DNA from: Aurelia coerulea
Taxonomy: Eukaryota > Cnidaria > Scyphozoa > Semaeostomeae > Ulmaridae
Assembly (NCBI GenBank): GCA_039566865.1
Contig: CM076945.1
Span: forward strand, 5,631,501 to 5,695,500
Direction: 5' to 3'
Length of the DNA: 64,000 nucleotides
This document shows positions 1 to 12,800 of this stretch, in pieces. Below the pieces are notes generated by a model that ran no database searches, was not told where the DNA came from, and saw only the letters and a program-made list of their open reading frames with translations. The stretch's first letter is position 1. Every line of letters starts with the position of its first letter. The position numbers and the translations under genes are program-made.

Positions 1-497
1 TCTAACATTTGAGCGAAGCTGGAGAAATCCTCTGATTCCATTGGCCAAAAAGTTCGGCAAACAAAATTGTTTGATGAAAATGAAACCTCTCTTACTTGTT
101 GTTCAGCAAATTCTTTTTCGATATGGGATCGGAAGTGTTCTATTTGCATGTGTCATGCATTGCAAATTTTCGTAACGATCGTCCAGAAAATTGTCCAGTG
201 GAGATTGGCCTGGTTCGGAAGTGTGGTAACTACCTTCACTTTTGACAAACCTTTTGATTGCTTGAAAGTTCCCATCATCTGGAAACAGCATGAATCAATT
301 TAAGAAAGACAAGAGCAACAACTTTAAGAAGAACAAACTTGACAAAAAGCACCACATGTTGTTTGAAATGATATTTTCGGTGCATGCAATATGCTTGATT
401 AGCACTGGTTTTAAGTAGCACCCCTTGATCATAACCATGCAAAACCGTCGTGAGCCAATGAAAGATGAATAATGATTTTCAAAGTTTACTTGTTTAA
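1..497. other. No recognised feature
   Basis: AT-rich intergenic or intronic sequence. Short overlapping open frames on both strands show no domain, signal peptide or codon pattern. Confidence 0.5.
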
Positions 498-912
498 GGG
501 CCTGTTTATATGAGGAAAAACACCTCACCTGCCACACCCGGGTCTGGCAGGCGAGGTAAGTTTCAGCCACTGTTTATATGAGATTTTTACCTCGCCTGTC
601 AACCTCGGGGCTGAGAGGCGAGGTGGAGTAAAGTCTCTCATCCGTGAAATCAGACTGAATTAACCAATAGAAATCAACGAAGAAAGCCAAAACACCTCAC
701 CATACCCGTAGTGTTTCGTTTATATGGAAAAATTTCACCTCGCCCAAGGTGAGATTCCATGTCTGGTGAGATCGGATCTCACTATACTGGTCGTGTCGCG
801 TTTGTCATATAAACGCGAAGTGAAAAAACAATGGGACTCTATAGAAAGGAGGAATCTTGCCTGTCAGCCCTGGGTCTAGCAGGTGAGGTGTTTCCCCCAT
901 ATAAACAGGCCC
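498..912. mobile_element. MITE with TAA target duplication
   Basis: Inverted ends GGGCCTGTTTATATG...CATATAAACAGGCCC flanked by TAA on both sides. Three-base TAA/TTA duplications are typical of PIF/Harbinger elements. Inner GGTGAGGTG-type words repeat in both orientations. No coding region. Confidence 0.75.
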
Positions 913-1106
913 TAAGAGTCCAATCTTCTGCAAAACGTAATTTATTCTTTGTCTTCAGATAGAGCATTACAACCATTTCTGGAACAGATTGATCATCTTG
1001 AGGATGGGGTACAAAAGTTAGAAGCAGCTGCATATAAATTGGATGCGTATTCCAAACAACTCGGTAAGATTATTATAGATTTTTAACTTATTTGTCCTGT
1101 AATATA

Positions 1107-1655
1107 CCGGGTGTCCCAAAATGATGTATTATCATTTGATAGCTTATATGTCCATAACCAATGAACCAACTTTCAACAACTTTATTTTATCCGATTGTTG
1201 ACAGGCTAAATCGTATTCGAGGATGTTGGTTGTGGTTTGACGGAGATGTTTTCATGTCGAAAAGATAATCGATAAACCTGCTCAAATTCAAGCTTTTATA
1301 GATGGCATGGGAAAGAAACGGCCTAGTTTTCCAGTCAACATTTTTAGATGTGATTCAAAAGGCTGAAATGTCGTCTTTAGAGAATACTGGATTCAGAGAA
1401 TGCGAATATCAGTCCAGCCCTTTGTATCACATCCAAATGTTGACTGGAAAAATAGGCCGTCTCTTTCTCATGCCATCTAAGGCTCTAACGATCTTCATTT
1501 CGACATGAAAGCATCGGCGTAAAACCATAACCAACATCTTAAAATACACACTTTAACCTTTAGGCAATCAAATAAAACAAAGTTTTTGAAAATCGGTTCA
1601 TTGGTTATGGACATGTAAGCAATCAAGCGATAATACATCACTTTGGGACACCCGG
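1107..1655. mobile_element. Fold-back MITE, TA target site
   Basis: Ends CCGGGTGTCCCAAA...TTTGGGACACCCGG, flanked by TA, as in Tc1/mariner-type elements. Both arms pair over most of their length. Embedded open frames are arm sequence, not genes. Confidence 0.8.
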
Positions 1656-1825
1656 TATATTGACATATTAATAGTTTTATTTGATCGGATTGTAATTTAT
1701 ATATTTTGTAAATAACAGGCATTAATTAGCTCTAAGTTAGCTATTCATTTTATCAGCCTTCTTTAAATGGACATGTGATGATGATGATGATACGTACCAT
1801 AAGCAACTTGAATGAAATTGCTGTG

Positions 1826-2110
1826 GGTCCCGGGAGGGGAGGGGTAACTTAAGTTCTCCATGGTACGGGGTTGTGCCATTTTCTAGGGTACCTTTTTTAT
1901 AGAACCCGGTCTAATGGGTATGGTTTTAACGATTTTTTATATTTTACGGATTTATGGGTATGATTTTTGTAAAACTTCATTTATGGGTGAACTTTTGCTG
2001 CTTTCCTGGATTTATGGGTACATGCTTTTCAGAAATTTTCCGGATTTATGGGTCTACTTTTCAGAATTTTTTTCGGATTTAATCGCACAAATTATAACCT
2101 CTTCTTTTTT
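1826..2110. mobile_element. Truncated copy of the CCCCGGG-end element
   Basis: GTACGGGGTTGTGCCATTTT and GGTACCTTTTTT match the ends of the complete element at 15687-16035. An internal repeat of GGATTTATGGGTA-like words follows. One end is missing. Confidence 0.6.
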
Positions 2111-2170
2111 CTAGAGACGAGGTTCAAAAAGTTGGAGAAGAAGTAGCTGTAAGAAATGTTAACTCCTCTC

Positions 2171-2762
2171 AACAAAGACAGATAATATTACAATAGGGTT
2201 GGTTACTTTTTATTGACACCAAGATACAAAGCGAGTGCAAACGAAGGGAATCCATGCCCGGTTCGTCAAGTCATAAACAGAAACAAAGCAGACCGCAAAA
2301 ATTGCCCTGAAACCCAGGTAGCTAGCTCGCTCGTTGTGCATTCCAGAAATGGTTTTTAAGGGCAAACATGAGCACATATCGACAGAAGAAAGATATATCC
2401 AAACTTCTGCCTCGAGCATTCTTTTTTCGGTACAGAAGTTGACCAATAAATGTTATTGCACCTAAAAAGTACAAGAATTGAATCGCCTCCGAATTGGCTT
2501 CTGCACCAAATAGATAAAATGCCCGATCCAGATCCTTTTTCTCTCGATATCTGCTCATGTTTGCTCTTAAAAACCATTTCTGGAATGCACAACAAGTGAA
2601 GTAGCTACCTGGGTTTCTGGGCAACTTTTGTAGTTTGCTTTGTTTTTTTGATGATGTGACCCAGCGGGCATGGAACTGCCTTTGTCTGCAATCACAAATC
2701 ACTTTGTATCTAGGTGTCAATAAAAAGTAGCAAATCCTATTGTAACATTATCTGTCCTTCGT
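2171..2762. mobile_element. Mutator-like long-TIR MITE, copy 1
   Basis: Long inverted arms with ends AACAAAGACAG.../...CTGTCCTTCGT. Flanks ACTCCTCTC and ACTCCTTTC are a 9-bp target duplication with one mismatch. Same family as 5716-6286 and 8098-8697. No transposase. Confidence 0.75.
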
Positions 2763-3600
2763 ACTCCTTTCAACTACCTAAGTTAAATTTTTACCCCTTT
2801 AGAAAATTAAATGGTTGAAATTTAATTTTGAAATAATTAATTGTAATTTGAAATTCAACGATTTATTGCTCATGCACACAAGTTATGGACATTTAACATC
2901 TGAACTTTCTAAAAACTCCAACCAATGTCTTCATACATTATTTGTGAAAAACTAGTGCTTAAAGGGAATAACCTGAGTTGAAAGATGAGATCTCATAGAT
3001 TTATAAATAGCCTATTGTATTTGATAATCCAGCTCGTGGCGAATGAAAGCAATGCAAAAGAAAAGAATAGTGGGATTAGGAGTTTCTTTGTGCTATTTAT
3101 AGACAAGCGCTATATATTTCAGGTCATTCACTTTAATGTTTTTCTGGATGGCGATCATTTCTGATTGAATTGCGTCTTTTTGATGACCTTCTTGTCAAAA
3201 TATTTCTTTGGTCATAAATGTTTCTGTGATATTTGCCTTAAGCCGAAATGTCCTCTTAAAATAACGAAGAAGTGATCGAAAACATTGAATATGTTTACAT
3301 CTATCCTTTGAATACCTAAATAGAGGGACATTGAAATTACCTTGGTCACTTCTATTCTCCAATGATAAGAGGGCATCATGAAATCTTAATTTCACCAGGG
3401 AACATCGATAGGGGCATTGAAAATGCTGTAAGTTGTTTAATTCAACATAAACAGTTGTAGCAAAATTGAATATTAGAATAAAAAAGCCTTCGAAATTTCT
3501 CTTTGAATTTGTTTCTTAGAAACTCTGATTTGTTGAAAGCATTAAGACCTGGAATTATCTTCTCGTTTTTGTTGAGGTCAGGCTAGCCTCGTCGTAAATG
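2763..3600. other. No recognised feature
   Basis: AT-rich unique-looking sequence with only short random frames. Confidence 0.4.
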
Positions 3601-3609
3601 CAACACAAT

Positions 3610-3870
3610 AGAAAACTTCAGCTAACCCTTCTGATCCAAAGAAATAAAATGTCCAAGGTCGATATATCCTCCTTTTTTCGATATATCCTCAAGTTTGCTC
3701 TTGAAAAGAATGTCCGTAATGTACAACACGAGCGCAATAGATACCTGGGTTTCAGAGAAACTTTTGACTGGAAGAGAGAATTTCTTTTGTCTGCAATCGC
3801 TAATCACTTTGAATTCAGGTGCCAACAAAAGCAACTCATATTATTGTCTTACAAAATATGCCCTTGCTAT
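3610..3870. mobile_element. Half copy of the Mutator-like MITE
   Basis: Only one arm is present: the GCTCTTGAAAAGAATG region through to GTCTTACAAAATATGCCCTTG. The small open frames here are shared with other family copies. Confidence 0.6.
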
Positions 3871-4570
3871 AAAAAGGAGTTTGAAAAATGAGGTTTCCTC
3901 GAAAGGACGATCACACGATCTGAAATGGGTGTGGACCTAAAGAGTTACCAGGTCATTATTTTGGAAATTAGGTTTCAGGTACACGGAAGAGATTTGGGCC
4001 AGGGCTTTGAGTTGAGATGTGGTGTAAAAAAGAAGGTCAGCTGAATTTGTCTATTACATTTAACAGTTTCCAAATTGCGTTGCTTCCTTACTTTTGCCAA
4101 ACCAAAACATCAAATGGATGCTCACATGACACGTATGATTCTTTGCAATTTTTCTTTAAGAGTGATGCCTGATATTCAAAACTACAGTAGCATTGTTGCA
4201 GTTACTTTGCAAATTGAAGCCAAATGGTCTGGTACTGAATTATTTTGTACACTTTCATAGTTCAACACATTTTCGATGCAACAAGTGTCAGGACTGTGTG
4301 CTTCATGTTTGTATTGCTGGTCTGGTTTGACCGAGGCGATTTCCTTTCATTATTTATAACTTTAAACATGAAAACAGGGAGGCAAGCTCACAGAATGTAA
4401 CAAGACACGTGCACGTCAGAAAGTAAGAAATAAACTACTCTGCCTATTGTGCTATTTATTAATAATATCTTATATATCTAATATCTTAATAATGTCTCGC
4501 TGTTACTTACAACAACATGATAACTTCATACCTAACTCTTATACATCCGTAATGTGTTTCACACGTAAAC

Positions 4571-4768
4571 AATTTAAAGAGAATGTAAGCATATATAAGC
4601 CTTGATAAAAACAGGCGTGCAAATGCAATTGGCTGTGACGTGACATCTGGCGAACCATATTTGGGTAACTGAACTGGTGTACGTCAATAGGAAATGCTGA
4701 CGTGTGATAGGCTAGAATTTGACCGCAAGTGGCTTGAGCCACTTTTATATGCTTACATTCCCTTTCAG
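4571..4768. mobile_element. Short MITE, AATGTAAGCATATA ends
   Basis: Inverted ends AAAGAGAATGTAAGCATATA / TATATGCTTACATTCCCTTT. A related copy at 39884-40070 shares internal GGTCAAATTCTAGCCTATC (here on the opposite strand). Confidence 0.65.
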
Positions 4769-4804
4769 GCGTATACACTTAATACTGGTGATAGAATATA
4801 TAAA

Positions 4805-5072
4805 CCGTGAAAGCTCTATTAAGCCCCCGGGGGATTATTTGATTTTGGACACTTTTTAGTCCTTTTTGCACCACATTTTGCGGTTTAAACATACAATTTT
4901 ACGAGTTATATACAGTACATGAATTCGACAAATGTTGTATCTCAAAACACATCAAAATTAACATGCTAAATTATTTAGCTCAGTAAATGGAGAATGTTTG
5001 GTAACCTCTGGAACTTGATGTAAGTGGTGGGGCTTAATAGAAGGGGGGGGGGCTTAATAGAGATTTTACGGT
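4805..5072. mobile_element. MITE with CTCTATTAAGCCCCC ends
   Basis: Left CCGTGAAAGCTCTATTAAGC and right GGGGCTTAATAGAGATTTTA are inverted. It has a G-rich right end and no coding capacity. Confidence 0.6.
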
Positions 5073-5122
5073 ACTTGTGCATACATCGATAATTAGATTT
5101 CGTTTAATATTTTGGTTATGCT

Positions 5123-5704
5123 AGAGGGTATTTCAGAAAAAACGCAATCCAACTAGAATTCAAGATGAGAGAAAAATGATAAAATCTAACTAGATGCAAT
5201 GTACACCATCGGAAATTACAATCTATATCAATGATATCCAGTCTGGGTACAGTAATGGAATCATTCAACATTTTATCAACGTTTGAGTAAGCGTTGTCTA
5301 TTTTAGACGCAGTAATGTGATTGGACATTTACACTGGCAAAATCTGATTCCATCAAATTCAATAAATGTATCTCATGGGAGTAAATTTGTATGTTTGCTT
5401 CCAAAGAATTTCACCTCAAGTTCGTCTGGGCCGGAAATGTTTACCCAAAAATCTTGTTCGTGATTTTCACGATAAAAAATGTCTGGATTTTGCTCTCTTA
5501 CAGCATGCTGCATTTGAAATTGGCCATACTTACTAAAACATCAATTAAGTGATAAATGATTGCATCATTGTATCCAAACTGCATCTCATTTGAAAAAAGA
5601 TAGATTGTGCTTTCAGACAGTATGCATTACATCCTTTCAGATCTTATCATTGTTGGAAATTTTCAATTGTAGCTGGGTTGCGTTTTTTCTGAAACACTCT
5701 GTAT
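5123..5704. mobile_element. DNA element with TTTCAGAAAAAACGCAA ends
   Basis: Left end TATTTCAGAAAAAACGCAAT is inverted at the right as GGGTTGCGTTTTTTCTGAAA. A second partial copy lies at 11583-11922. The Mutator-like MITE at 5716 is inserted right next to its end. Confidence 0.6.
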
Positions 5705-5715
5705 GAATACTCGAT

Positions 5716-6286
5716 AACAAGAGCAGATTTTGTAATACAATAGCAACAGTTGCGTTTGATTGACACCTCAATTCAAAGCGATTAGCGGATGCAGACAAAG
5801 GAAATTCTCTCAACCAGTCCCCAAAACTGGTAGGGCAAACTCTCGCCTTGTGCAAGCGAAAGATGGTTTTTAAGGGAAGTTATGTGCTTATAGCGAAAGA
5901 AGAAGGGTAAATCTAAAGCTCTGTCGCTTAGATTATGTTTATTTGATTTAGGAGCTGTTTTGTAATCGTTTCATTTTGAGCCCTAAAGACGCGAGAATTG
6001 CAATGCCTTCTGCCCCGCGCCTGAATCAAATAAATATAATCTAAGCGACAGAACTTTAGATTTGCCCTTCTTCTTTCGCTATAAGCACATAACTTCCCTT
6101 AAAAACCATATTTCGCTTGCACAAGGCGAGAGTTTGCCCTACCAGTTTTGGGGAAACTATTGCGGCTTTGTTTGTTTTGAATTACTGGTTGAGAGAATTT
6201 CCTTTGTCTGCAGCCGCTAATCGCTTTGAATTGAGGTGTCAATCAAACGCAACTTTTGCTATTGTATTACAAAATCTGCTCTTGTT
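5716..6286. mobile_element. Mutator-like long-TIR MITE, copy 2 (best preserved)
   Basis: Ends AACAAGAGCAGATTTTGTAA and its exact inverse GCTCTTGTT, with arms over 250 bp. It is flanked by a perfect 9-bp duplication ATACTCGAT (5707-5715 and 6287-6295). A 9-bp duplication with long TIRs is the hallmark of the MuDR/Mutator superfamily. Non-autonomous. Confidence 0.82.
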
Positions 6287-6540
6287 ATACTCGATACTTT
6301 AAATTACAAATAAAAAGAAAGTAGAAAATCTAAATAATGTTAACGAATCTATGTAAGTCGCACTATAATCTCCCTGCACTATTTTGACTTGATGGAGGGG
6401 GGGGATCTCTGTTGGGGGTCTTGTAAGACCCTTTTCCTTTGATATCCTTAATGATGTTGCACTCCTTCCTCTGTGGGGGTTTTGTAAGACACTCCTATTA
6501 GCTAGCAATTGACAACTATGGATGGTCTACGCGCAAGATA

Positions 6541-6954
6541 CAGTAAAAACCCGCACATAAGAACCTAAGATTTTGAACTCAGCCTGTTTAGGTTCTTATA
6601 CAATGAGGCACATCCAGTAATCAGGGTGTAGGTTCTTCACAAAGGAAATATGTGAATCTAAATCGTAGCCAAACTTATTTATACACTTGGTCCTATCCAT
6701 TTCAACCCAAGCTTACCCAGTTTACCCCTGCAGGCCCTGCCTATTACAGTTCTGTAAGTAATGTTTTCGAGTTCACAAAAGAGGTTGATTGGCAAACAGA
6801 TTGCATTTATTTCCTAATGAATGAATGAAACCCTTTATTAAGAACCTAGCTATGATATCAGGCTGAAATAGTTCTTATCCATTGGGTATAAAATATATGA
6901 TTTCAGGCTGTAGGTTCTTAATAAATGAAGGTTCTTATGTGCGGGTTTTTACTG
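6541..6954. mobile_element. TA-flanked MITE, CAGTAAAAACCCGC family copy 1
   Basis: Near-perfect ends CAGTAAAAACCCGCACATAA / TTATGTGCGGGTTTTTACTG between TA dinucleotides, as for Tc1/mariner. A sister copy at 20165-20588 is highly similar, and a diverged one is at 16842-17271. Confidence 0.88.
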
Positions 6955-7206
6955 TATTGGATAACTAATTTAACGAGAGGCAAATCCATTAGATTTTCCA
7001 ACTTGCCTTTCGTTAAATTGGTACCCCATGTCTTGCGCAAAGACCATCCATCGACCATCCTGGTGTGCTCTTAACCATAAAAGAACCTTAGCGATCTAAG
7101 GCCTTCCCTTGCAAGGCATCGCTTGTTGAGCTTTGTACAATCAGGGTATCCCTTAATGCTAAGTTTTCCAGATATCAAAAGGTTTTATTTGTTGCCCATA
7201 TGCCAG

Positions 7207-7716
7207 TAACTCGGAAATGCCAATGAAGCTTGATTTCCATTAGATGCAAAACGTCGTGCTACCTACATTCTGAAATGGTTTGATTGGCTAACTCAAAAGT
7301 GACGTTAAAGCGAGATAACTCTCTTTGGAAACTTTTATGGTTCGATATAAAACTTTAGTCAACCATACTTAAATAAGTAGCTCGGAAATGCCAATGAAGC
7401 TTGATTTCCATTAGATGCAAAACGTCGTGCTGCCTACATTCTGAAATGGTTTGATTGGCTAACTCAAAAGTGACGTTAAAGCGAGATAACTCTCTTTGGA
7501 AACTTTTATGGTTCGATATAAAACTTTAGTCAACCATACTTAAATAAGTAGCTCAGAAATGCCAATGAAGCTTGATTTCCATTAGATGCAAAACGTCGTG
7601 CTGCCTACATTCTGAAATGGTTTGATTGGCTAACTCAAAAGTGACATTAAAGCGAGATAACTCTCTTTGGAAACTTTTATGGTTCGATATTAAACTTTAG
7701 TCAACCATACTTAAAT
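7207..7716. repeat. 171-bp tandem repeat, three copies
   Basis: A unit starting GTAGCTCGGAAATGCCAATG repeats exactly every 171 bp (shared base at 7211, 7382, 7553) with only a few mismatches. The near identity indicates recent duplication. No open frame runs through it. Confidence 0.92.
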
Positions 7717-8097
7717 ATAAGATCAATTTCCAGGCAGCACAACATGTGAAATTTAGCCTAGCGTTTATTTGATGAAAGTTTACATAATGTTTTCATGGTG
7801 ATAAGATTTCAAGAGAAATAAATGAAACGACCATGTGATATATGCAGAGGACACTATATAATGCGACTTCAAGCTACACAATAAAAGCTTCTGCTTAAAC
7901 AACTACAGTCCTACTAAAAGATTATTTCTACAATCATCACTGGGGTTCAGGAGTGTCAGTAAAGACTATAGTTTTGGTTTCTTTGGTTCCCTGTGATCCG
8001 GATTATGAAAACAACAGCTGTGTAATTTGATACAAATTACGTCATCGTTGCAGTCGACCTGCTATTGTTACAGTAGAATTTAGTTACCGTTACAATG

Positions 8098-8697
8098 AAC
8101 AAGCACAGATTTGTTAAAACAATAGCACGGATTGGTTTTGATTGACACCGCAATTCAAAGCGATTAGCGATCGCAGACGAAGGAAATTCTCTCAACCAGA
8201 AATTCAAAACAAACAATGCCGCAAATGTTTCTCTGAAACCCAAGTAGCTAGTGCTCTCGTTGTGCAATCCAGAAATTGTTTTTAAGAGCAAACATGAGTG
8301 TTTATCGAAAGAAGAAGGATATATCTAAACGTCTACCTCGGGCATTTTATTTCTTTTGTTCAGAAGCTGAGCAGTAAGTGTTTTAATTGCACCCAAAAAT
8401 AAGAGAATTGAATCGCCTCCCAATTGGCTTTTGAATCAAATAAATTAAATGCCGGTGCCAGATGTGTAGATACATCCTTCTTCTCTCGATCTATGCTCGT
8501 GTTTGCTCTTAAAAACCATTTCTGGAATGCACAACAAGCGAGCTAGCTACCTGGGTTTCAGAGAAATTTTTGCGGCTTTTTTTGTTTTGAATTACTTAGG
8601 TGAGAGAATTTCCTTTGTCTGCGATCGCTAATCGCTTTGAATTGCGGTGTCAATCAAAACCAACTCGTGCTATTGTCTTACCAAATCTGTCCTTGTT
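8098..8697. mobile_element. Mutator-like long-TIR MITE, copy 3
   Basis: Ends AACAAGCACAGATTTG / AAATCTGTCCTTGTT. Flanks GTTACAATG and GTTACGATG form a 9-bp duplication with one change. The two arms are near inverse copies. Confidence 0.78.
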
Positions 8698-9164
8698 GTT
8701 ACGATGCGCAGGATTTTAAAAAACCGCGAGCTCAAACCGCAGGCAATGAGATAACAGCTCTCACATGAAAACAGTTTTTCTACTGTAACAATAGCAAGCC
8801 GATCGCAACGATGATGTGATCTGTATCAAATTACGCAGCTGTCCTTTTCTCCTTTTCATAATCCGGATCACAGGGAGCCAAAGGAACCAAAACTACTGTC
8901 TTTACTGAGACTCCTGGACCCCCTGTGCAATCATTAGGGTCTCCTTTATACCTTTCTATCGTCAAGAATGATCTCACAGCTATATTTTAGTCCATCTATG
9001 ATAATTCCACATCCATTGTCTCCTAGCTGGTTGTCTTTGAAATGAATGCAATAGGATTGTTAGTTGGTCAGCTGAAAAATTATGCTATAACTATGAGCTT
9101 CTTCTTTCTTCAAACTCTCTCGTCCTTGTTTAAACTCTTACGTCCTTCTTTCGAGATGCACACT
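8698..9164. other. Likely aGPCR 3' UTR and flank
   Basis: Directly downstream of the receptor stop codon. 8740-8950 contains sequence inverted relative to 7920-8095 (stop-like CCGGATCACAGGGAGCC words), so the Mutator-like MITE sits inside a larger inverted repeat. No obvious poly(A) signal near the stop. Confidence 0.4.
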
Positions 9165-9894
9165 TCAAAGCGCTGTTGTAAGTTTTGGATCCCGCTCGAT
9201 TTTTTTGAAACTTTCTAATTCAATATCCTCGCTGTTGATTCCAGGCCCGACGAAAGAGTAGGAATCATTTGTACCTCGAAGTTGTACGAAGATGCTCTCA
9301 TTCCGGAAACTCGTGCCAGTGAATTCTTGGTGCAGAGCAGACAAGGAATTAGTGTATCGGCGAGCTCTTTCTTCTTGAGGCAAACTCTCGTCATTAGAGG
9401 ACACCTCTCTTTCCTTCCTAGACTCCTTTTTAGAAGAGTCCTTAATGAATGCTCCGCTCAACTTTCGCAGCTTTGTTGACATGAAGCTTGAAGATGTGTT
9501 GCTTTTTTGTGAGCGTTGCGAAGACGAAGACAACTCTCCTGCATCGCCACACAAACATTTTCGCCACTCATTTTGCACCTTTGGGTTCAGCAGACAGTAG
9601 AATATGAAAATAAACACGCCTTGTAGTGAGTTGAACACTGTGAAGGCAATTTGGAAGGGAATCTTCGCATCGCCAATGGCAAAAATACCGAAAACCCAAG
9701 TTAGGCCCATGATTGAAATGCATGCCACAACCATTCTGATCTTTCTTTTCAGGCTCATCTGTTTACTCTTCGTTTTCTGCGAGCTTGCGTATATCCCGCG
9801 GAATGCTAGTATCATTAGGACGAAATTGATGATGAGGACAATGCCAATTGGTGCCAAATATGCAGCATAGAATGGTATACCGTTTATCATGCAT
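9165..9894 (-). CDS. aGPCR last exon: TM5-TM7 and cytoplasmic tail
   Basis: The exon starts after acceptor TTTTTCTAG and opens with [12 protein letters not shown], the conserved Cys before TM5. TM5 is [17 protein letters not shown]. The third intracellular loop is Lys/Arg-rich. TM6 carries the family motif [14 protein letters not shown]7 contains [18 protein letters not shown]. The tail has about 120 residues rich in Ser and charged residues ([20 protein letters not shown]), which are possible kinase sites. The stop is at 9165-9167. I saw no clear AATAAA just downstream. Confidence 0.93.
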
Positions 9895-12800
9895 CTAGAA
9901 AAAAATGACAGAATTGCTCATTATGGAGTGCTATTGTTCTTCAAGCTCGGAAACAAACAACTTTACCGAGTATGCCAAGTCAAGTTCATTTGTTACAGAA
10001 AAAGGAAACTGTTGCGTCCATACACTGTCGTAGTGTCGCTCTTTGCGACAGAACTGATACCCCGCAACTACACTGAAGCGACAACAACAACATAAATTGA
10101 GAGAGATTAGATGAGAGAAAATTGAGCGCCTTTGTAGAGTAAGGCTAAGTAGACTTTTTCTTTTTTTCAGTAATTTATTTTGAGTGGATTGGAAAAGTCC
10201 TAGCTATTTAAAGCTAATTTAAGCCCACTATGCATGCCGTATTCAGGCATGCGACCCCTTGTTTAACGTCCCTTCGTAAGGACGGTGAGATGATTTGCAA
10301 GGTCAGGCCTCCGAGATTTGAACGAAAAGGTTTTTAGTGTATATCATAAACTCCAATGACAACTTACATTTGTTGCTTCTTATTGTTGAGTAATCGGACA
10401 TAATGGTTTGTTGTTGAGTAGACGGGAGTTGAGATGTTTGCATCATTTTGGTTAGCATAATCCTTTATGTCTGTGAATCCCACTCCAACTACTATTGCAA
10501 CTGCGACCAGTGGAACTCCTATGAAAAATGAAAGAATAAATTGCCACTGCTATAATCTTAGAAGCAACAATGATTCAGTCAGGAGTCCAGAAAGGGTCAC
10601 AGGCTCCACGGCTGAGGGCCGCGGCCAGCCGGCCGGAGGCAGGTTTTTCTTGCGAAAGGGTCTATTTCAAGAACCAGCATGCCTTGCACACTTGCTATCT
10701 CTTTGTTAGCCTTTGTTGTCAGCATTTTCTAGACTTATTATAATTCGTCCCAATTTTCGCTCGCAATAAAATTACGAAAACTTTATTTTTAACTTATCTA
10801 TTGTACCTATTTATTTATTGAATAGACCTTTTAGCTGTTCTACCAAAGAGCCTGGATCGAGCGTTATTTTTTATACACGAGGTTCGATAGAGTGGCGTTA
10901 GAGCTTCTATCAATATTGTGCATATTCGAAAATTCTACAAAATGCACTTTGTAGAATTTTCGAATTTGCACAATAGTGATAGAAGCTCTTAACACCATTC
11001 TATCGAGCCTCGCGTATAAAAATAACGCTCGATCCAGGCTCTTTTGTAGAATAGCTAAAAGGTCTATTGCTCGCTCGAAAAGGTTCTGATCAAAAATATA
11101 AAAAACGAGTGAATTTTACGATGAACTGTAATCAATCTAGCCATTTTCATGAGCCATGAAAATGGCAACAACAAAGACCAACAACGAGATGCACGTTCAA
11201 GGCATTCTGGTTGAAACAGACCCTTTAATTCCATATTCGAGGAAGGTTTAGTCATTTTTAGGCGTAAATAAGGAGAAAATTAGATTATTCTGGCAGCAGC
11301 TCCCGGCAGGGGGGGGGGGGTAACTACCATATATACCATAGTACGGGATGTGCCATTTTTGGGGTACCTTTTTTCAGGCTGAAAATAGATTTTAGGATGT
11401 CATTTTTGGTAAGATCACAAATAGACATAGACTTTGGGGTGTAATTTTAGAAGAATAACTCTTCAGGGAAATGTGATCTACTTTCAGATACTTGGTCAGA
11501 ATTTTAAATTTTTATCACAATTTTAGGGTCTCTATTTTGAATGGCCCGTAAATTTTGAGGTATGGTTTTTGAAAATTTTTTGATAAATGCATCTCATGGG
11601 AATAAAATTGTCTTTTTCCTTCTGTAAGGCATCACCTCAACTGCTTTTAGGCCTGAAATATTTTGACAAAATCTGTTTCGTAATTTTTTATGGTAAAAAT
11701 GTGTTGATTTTGTTCCTACAGCATGCTGCATTTGAAATTCGCCATGCGTACTAAAATTGCCATTAAATGATGAATAATTCAATTAATCCAAACTGCATAC
11801 CATTAGAAAGAAGAAAGATTTTACTTTCAGACGGTGTACATTATATATTCTCGAATTTCATCATTTTGTTCAGATTTTCAATAATACTTGGGTTGCAGTT
11901 TTTCTGAAACGCCATGTATTAGAACAGTAGCTTACCGAATGCAATCATTGCCATTTTCTTCAACAAATTCTTTGCATGTATACCCATGACTTTAACACAA
12001 CTAAGATAAAGGTAGTAGGAATGCATTGCCATCCAAAAGAACGAACAGAGCACAAAATAATGCGTAGTCACTGAAGATACAAGGCAGACAATTGGTGAAT
12101 TTTGTATTCTTTTGCCAATATTCTCTGTAAATCTCTCTGAATACTGTGTGCTAACAAGGAATGCTACCAACGCCAAGATCAATGAAATACATATCAACAT
12201 TAGGATCTTTTGCGGGTCCTTTTTCCTCAGATTCCTGCAAAGAGAAAGATAGTTTATGAATTACCCTTTGGAAACATATGAAGACTTCTACTTTAAATCT
12301 TAGCTAGTGATGTTGCAGCTCATTCAAACTTAAAATGACTCTCAAATTGTTTCTTTGTTAATAAGCAGGAGGCGATAAAGATGGAGAAATATTCATTTTT
12401 GATACTCAAAAGACGACGTGCAATGGTAAATAGGCTTGCTGTGACCAGGCTTCATCATTTGCAGGCAAGGGTAAGAAGATTGCCTGGGCCGCATGGCAAG
12501 CGTTTGATGCAGTGACAAATGCTTTCGAGAAAGTCACCAGTGCCCGTAACCTGGATACATTACAGCAAGTTATGCCAGTGGTTCAACGTTTGTTATAATT
12601 ATGTATGATCGTTCCAGCTCAAGCAATGATGTAAATGAGTGCCGGAAAGAGCTTTTCGCCAAGGAAGGTGGACCGATCGATGCACCACCTCCGACGTCCT
12701 ATGTAGCTAACAATAACTTACTTACAAATAATTTACAAATAACTTACAAATAACTTAAACGTCGAAAATATTTATTTTGAGCCATATTTGTAAAGCAATA

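Noticed and set aside
2210..2720. Open frames of 78-132 codons
   Set aside because: They lie in the arms of the Mutator-like MITE and recur in its other copies.
7207..7716. CRISPR-like or satellite array
   Set aside because: Direct adjacent 171-bp units without spacers in animal DNA; not CRISPR. Three copies are too few to call a satellite.
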